DNA of 64,000 nt from Lachnospiraceae bacterium. Its GTDB lineage: Bacteria; Bacillota; Clostridia; Lachnospirales; Lachnospiraceae. Every line of letters begins with the position of its first letter. Position 1 is the stretch's first letter. The translations under genes and the position numbers were made by a program. Location: the NCBI GenBank assembly GCA_017476665.1, contig JAFUZJ010000015.1:1-64000 (forward strand), given 5' to 3'. The notes beneath the pieces were generated by a model, which saw only the letters and a list, made by a program, of their open reading frames with translations, was not told where the DNA came from and searched no databases. Below, one piece after another: positions 61,885 to 64,000 of this stretch.

Positions 61885-62586
61885 CTATTTCTTGGGCGAC
61901 TCTCCGGTCATCAGCCAATACTTCATCTCCGCGATCTCCCAGTCGGTCAGATTGTCGATGTCCTGCACCTCCAGCTCTGACACAATGAGCGGCAGGATGT
62001 TGCCCACCATCAGCTTCTGATTACGTCTGAATGCCTCCGTGCGGAACACGTAAAACTGTCCCACATCATGATAATGCGGCACCAGATCCTGGGAACGGCT
62101 GTCCAGATACTCCGGATACTCAAACACCAGCTTCCCGTCTTTTACAATCATGGCACGCTGGGGTGGATAAGAAAACGCCACCACAGGGATCAGCGTGTCC
62201 GCATCCGACTGTTCCAGCTGCTCCACCGCGCTCCTTAATTTCTCTGCTGTCACAAAGGGTGCTGTGGGATAAATGCACACACCCATGTCAAATTTCTCTC
62301 CACGCCTCTCATACTCTGCCAGCACCTCCAGCAGCACATCATTGGTGGTTGCAAAGTCATTCGCCGTTTCCGCACTCCGGTAAAAAGGCACCTCCGCACC
62401 ATATTGCTTCGCCACCTCCGCGATCTCTTCATCATCCGTGGACACCATGACCGTGTCAAAAATACCGGACTTCACCGCCGCTTCAATGGAGTACGCCAAA
62501 ATCGGCTTTCCGCAGAACTCTCTGATATTTTTACGCGGGATCCGCTTGCTCCCGCCCCGTGCCGTAATAATTGCTATTTTTTTCAT
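61885..62586 (-). CDS. pseF: CMP-nonulosonate cytidylyltransferase (PseF-like)
   Basis: Activates the nonulosonic acid with CTP. 233 residues, typical for PseF. The N-terminus has IITARGGSKRIPRKNIREFCGKPI, the CMP-transferase nucleotide loop, then VSTDDEEIAEVA, YPTAPFVTAEKL and HDVGQFYVFR. The acid is named pseudaminic because PseG, PseI and PseH are encoded 12 kb away. The gene is separated from them and paired instead with the FkbH-like gene behind its own promoter. Confidence 0.9.
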   Translation of the reverse strand: MKKIAIITARGGSKRIPRKNIREFCGKPILAYSIEAAVKSGIFDTVMVSTDDEEIAEVAKQYGAEVPFYRSAETANDFATTNDVLLEVLAEYERRGEKFDMGVCIYPTAPFVTAEKLRSAVEQLEQSDADTLIPVVAFSYPPQRAMIVKDGKLVFEYPEYLDSRSQDLVPHYHDVGQFYVFRTEAFRRNQKLMVGNILPLIVSELEVQDIDNLTDWEIAEMKYWLMTGESPKK

Positions 62587-62630
62587 TTCTCTATTTTCCC
62601 CGTTTCCCTGAAAACTCGCTTGTATTTTTT

Positions 62631-62659
62631 ATTTTATCATAACCAAAAAAGAACCGCAA
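62631..62659 (-). promoter_or_regulatory. predicted promoter of the pseF-fkbH operon
   Basis: On the minus strand TTGCGG (62654-62659) and TAAAAT (62631-62636) are 17 bases apart, 45 bases before the pseF start and just after the Rpn-type terminator. Confidence 0.6.
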
Positions 62660-62663
62660 CCAG

Positions 62664-62697
62664 ACAAAAGCCGGAGCGTTTCATCTATTGCTCCGGC
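62664..62697 (-). terminator. intrinsic terminator of the second Rpn-family gene
   Basis: GCCGGAGC (62690-62697 on the minus strand) pairs with GCTCCGGC (62670-62677) and is followed by TTTTG. It starts 14 bases after the stop codon. Confidence 0.85.
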
Positions 62698-62710
62698 CAT
62701 TATTACGCTA

Positions 62711-63766
62711 TCATATTTTCTTTGAAAAATCCTCAATACTCGTTGCATCTAAACCGATGCGAAACCATTTTCCCAAAACCTCTGCATCCTTTTGCTCGTC
62801 TATTTTACAATGCAGATCCTTCGGAATTTTCCCCAATCGATCCAACAGCTGGAGCAATAAACTTCTGGTTGTACGTTCTATTCCCTGTTCTATTCCCTGT
62901 TCTATTCCCTGTTTTATTCCCTGCTCTATTCCCTGCTCTATTCCCTGCTCTATTCCCCGCTCCATTCCATACGCCTCATACCAATCTGCCAACCCTCGCA
63001 TCTTCTGCAACCCCTCCTTTACTTCTTTGGTCGGTTTGACGCCATACTCCTGCTCCAATATCCTTACCTTATCATCTGATGAAAGCTTGGGAGAAAAAAT
63101 CGTCCCCAAATACCCATGTAAATCTGTTGCTCTCTTTTGATAGCTGTCTTCATTCAATCCGATCATTGTCACATTCAAAAGATCGTATCTATGCCGTTTG
63201 GAATCCACTGCTCCCGCGATATTCTCTGGCGTGATACGATAACTGGTAATCGTATCTGCCTCTATCAGAGGTGCATTCAGACATAGCCAGATTGAATAAA
63301 CCTTCTTGATATTATCATAATCCTCCCCGGTAAATTCTGTGTCCATCTGGGCAGAAATCATACGGCAACAATAAAATATTCCTCTGGGCACCAGATCATA
63401 TCCCGGGTAAAAGTCTTTTTGTATCTCCACATTCAGTAAAATCCTGATGCGCTCGCTCCCCGGTATGCTAACATAAAAGCGCACATCATATGTGATTCTG
63501 CCTTCCCCCGGCACAGAATCTTCCGTGTTCATGCCGGTGATTGCCTCCGTCTTACTCCCCGGGATCAGAGGTACTTTTGAGATTTCAGTTCCTTCAATAA
63601 ATGTTTCGATTTCCTGCAGATCGTAATCCTTGAGTTCCACGACATTGCTCTGTAAAATTCTTGCCAAAACCCCTTTGTCCGCTGTAATCTTTTTTGCTTC
63701 CGCATCAAATTCCGCCCTATCCCCATAGGAGTCAAGGCTTCTGTTCAAATAAGCAGTCTGTTTCAT
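62711..63766 (-). CDS. Rpn-family PD-(D/E)XK nuclease-like protein with GIEQ repeats
   Basis: A 351-residue protein. The nuclease-like domain (about 1-240) has ITYDVRFYVS and LLNVEIQKDF, giving the Asp and E-x-Q of a PD-(D/E)XK site, followed by the family stretch YDLVPRGIFYCCRMIS. After the charged region come seven GIEQ units (about 275-305) and a C-terminal helix. AGGAG precedes the ATG. It differs in sequence from the Rpn protein at 52530-53555. Members of this family are found in many copies in Clostridia and may move between sites. No inverted repeats flank it here. Confidence 0.87.
   Translation of the reverse strand: MKQTAYLNRSLDSYGDRAEFDAEAKKITADKGVLARILQSNVVELKDYDLQEIETFIEGTEISKVPLIPGSKTEAITGMNTEDSVPGEGRITYDVRFYVSIPGSERIRILLNVEIQKDFYPGYDLVPRGIFYCCRMISAQMDTEFTGEDYDNIKKVYSIWLCLNAPLIEADTITSYRITPENIAGAVDSKRHRYDLLNVTMIGLNEDSYQKRATDLHGYLGTIFSPKLSSDDKVRILEQEYGVKPTKEVKEGLQKMRGLADWYEAYGMERGIEQGIEQGIEQGIKQGIEQGIEQGIERTTRSLLLQLLDRLGKIPKDLHCKIDEQKDAEVLGKWFRIGLDATSIEDFSKKI
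62881..62965. repeat. 12-bp tandem repeat coding GIEQ units
   Basis: About seven copies of a 12-mer of the form ATTCCCTGyTCT lie inside the Rpn-family gene and encode GIEQ. The copies are nearly identical, so expansion or contraction in steps of four residues is likely. Confidence 0.88.
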
Positions 63767-63802
63767 TCATACTCCTTTCTGTTTTGGGATATAGCAGAAA
63801 AG

Positions 63803-63830
63803 AGTGTATCAAAAATAATCTGTCTGACAA
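63803..63830 (-). promoter_or_regulatory. predicted promoter of the second Rpn-family gene
   Basis: On the minus strand TTGTCA (63825-63830) and TACACT (63803-63808) are 16 bases apart, 37 bases before the start codon. The remaining 234 bases to the window end are AT-rich, with no gene visible. Confidence 0.55.
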
Positions 63831-64000
63831 CTATAGTCTGCCATATCTTTTTCTTCATTTACAAAAATAATTCATTCTAGTGAAATATGGCGACACGCCA
63901 GATATGCACATTGAATTAAGATATAGTCATCATAATACAATACTCAGAAGTTGTCAATATTTATTTTCTTTTACATTTTACCTCAAATATCCCGGCCGCT

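Overview
The window looks like a chromosomal segment of a low-to-mid GC Gram-positive anaerobe of the Clostridia, most likely a Lachnospiraceae member. The reasons are strong AGGAGG-type ribosome binding sites, LytR-CpsA-Psr and GH25 wall proteins, an AGCS symporter, Rpn-family nucleases, a GGDEF protein and the style of the glycan genes. Most genes are on the minus strand. I saw no rRNA, tRNA, CRISPR array, prophage or intact insertion sequence.

Layout from low to high coordinates. 1-3.4 kb: clpX and an htrA-type membrane serine protease, each with its own promoter. 3.4-8.9 kb: an operon read leftwards from a good promoter at 8.9 kb: polyprenyl-phosphate sugar-1-phosphate transferase, LCP ligase, a GT2 enzyme and glmS. 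9.0-33.5 kb: a long glycan operon ending at a clear terminator. In transcription order it holds a large GH25 wall protein, a GGDEF protein, rfbB, rfbA, a second GH25 protein, rfbC, an ABC exporter (permease and Wzt-type ATPase with a C-terminal cargo domain) around a polytopic protein, a methyltransferase/kinase-like protein resembling WbdD, several large GT2 enzymes and a phosphohexomutase. It ends with a membrane-anchored polymorphic-toxin-type-50-like protein and its probable immunity partner. 33.7-49.2 kb: a plus-strand SGNH-like protein with an altered active site, then a second long minus-strand operon for pseudaminic-type sugars and glycan decoration: an acyl-carrier fusion protein, PseH, PseI, PseG, an SGNH esterase, a GtrC-like and a GtrB-like transferase, a WecE-type aminotransferase and five polytopic membrane proteins. 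49.2-52.4 kb: nagB, a GlmU-C-like beta-helix protein and glmM, led by what I read as a glmS-type self-cleaving ribozyme. 52.5-60.1 kb: accessory genes (Rpn nuclease, divergent cis-prenyltransferase, acetyltransferase, degenerate GGDEF fragment, symporter, ATPase, a broken membrane protein gene). 60.1-63.8 kb: an FkbH-like HAD protein with a PseF-like cytidylyltransferase, and another Rpn-family protein.

The genes fit one theme: making, exporting and anchoring a cell-surface polysaccharide. GlmS, NagB and GlmM set the amino-sugar supply. RfbA/B/C and WecE make dTDP-deoxysugars. PseH/G/I/F make a CMP-nonulosonate. GT2 enzymes assemble the chain, Wzm/Wzt export it, LCP attaches it, and GH25 enzymes probably remodel the wall. 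PseB, PseC and RfbD are not in the window and must be encoded elsewhere if these pathways are complete.

The most notable observation is the glmS-type ribozyme placed before nagB-glmM while the glmS gene itself has no room for one. Next come the toxin/immunity-like pair at the end of the glycan operon, an acyl-carrier fusion inside the pse genes that pairs logically with the distant FkbH protein, and a family of palindromic MITE-like elements sitting between glycan genes.
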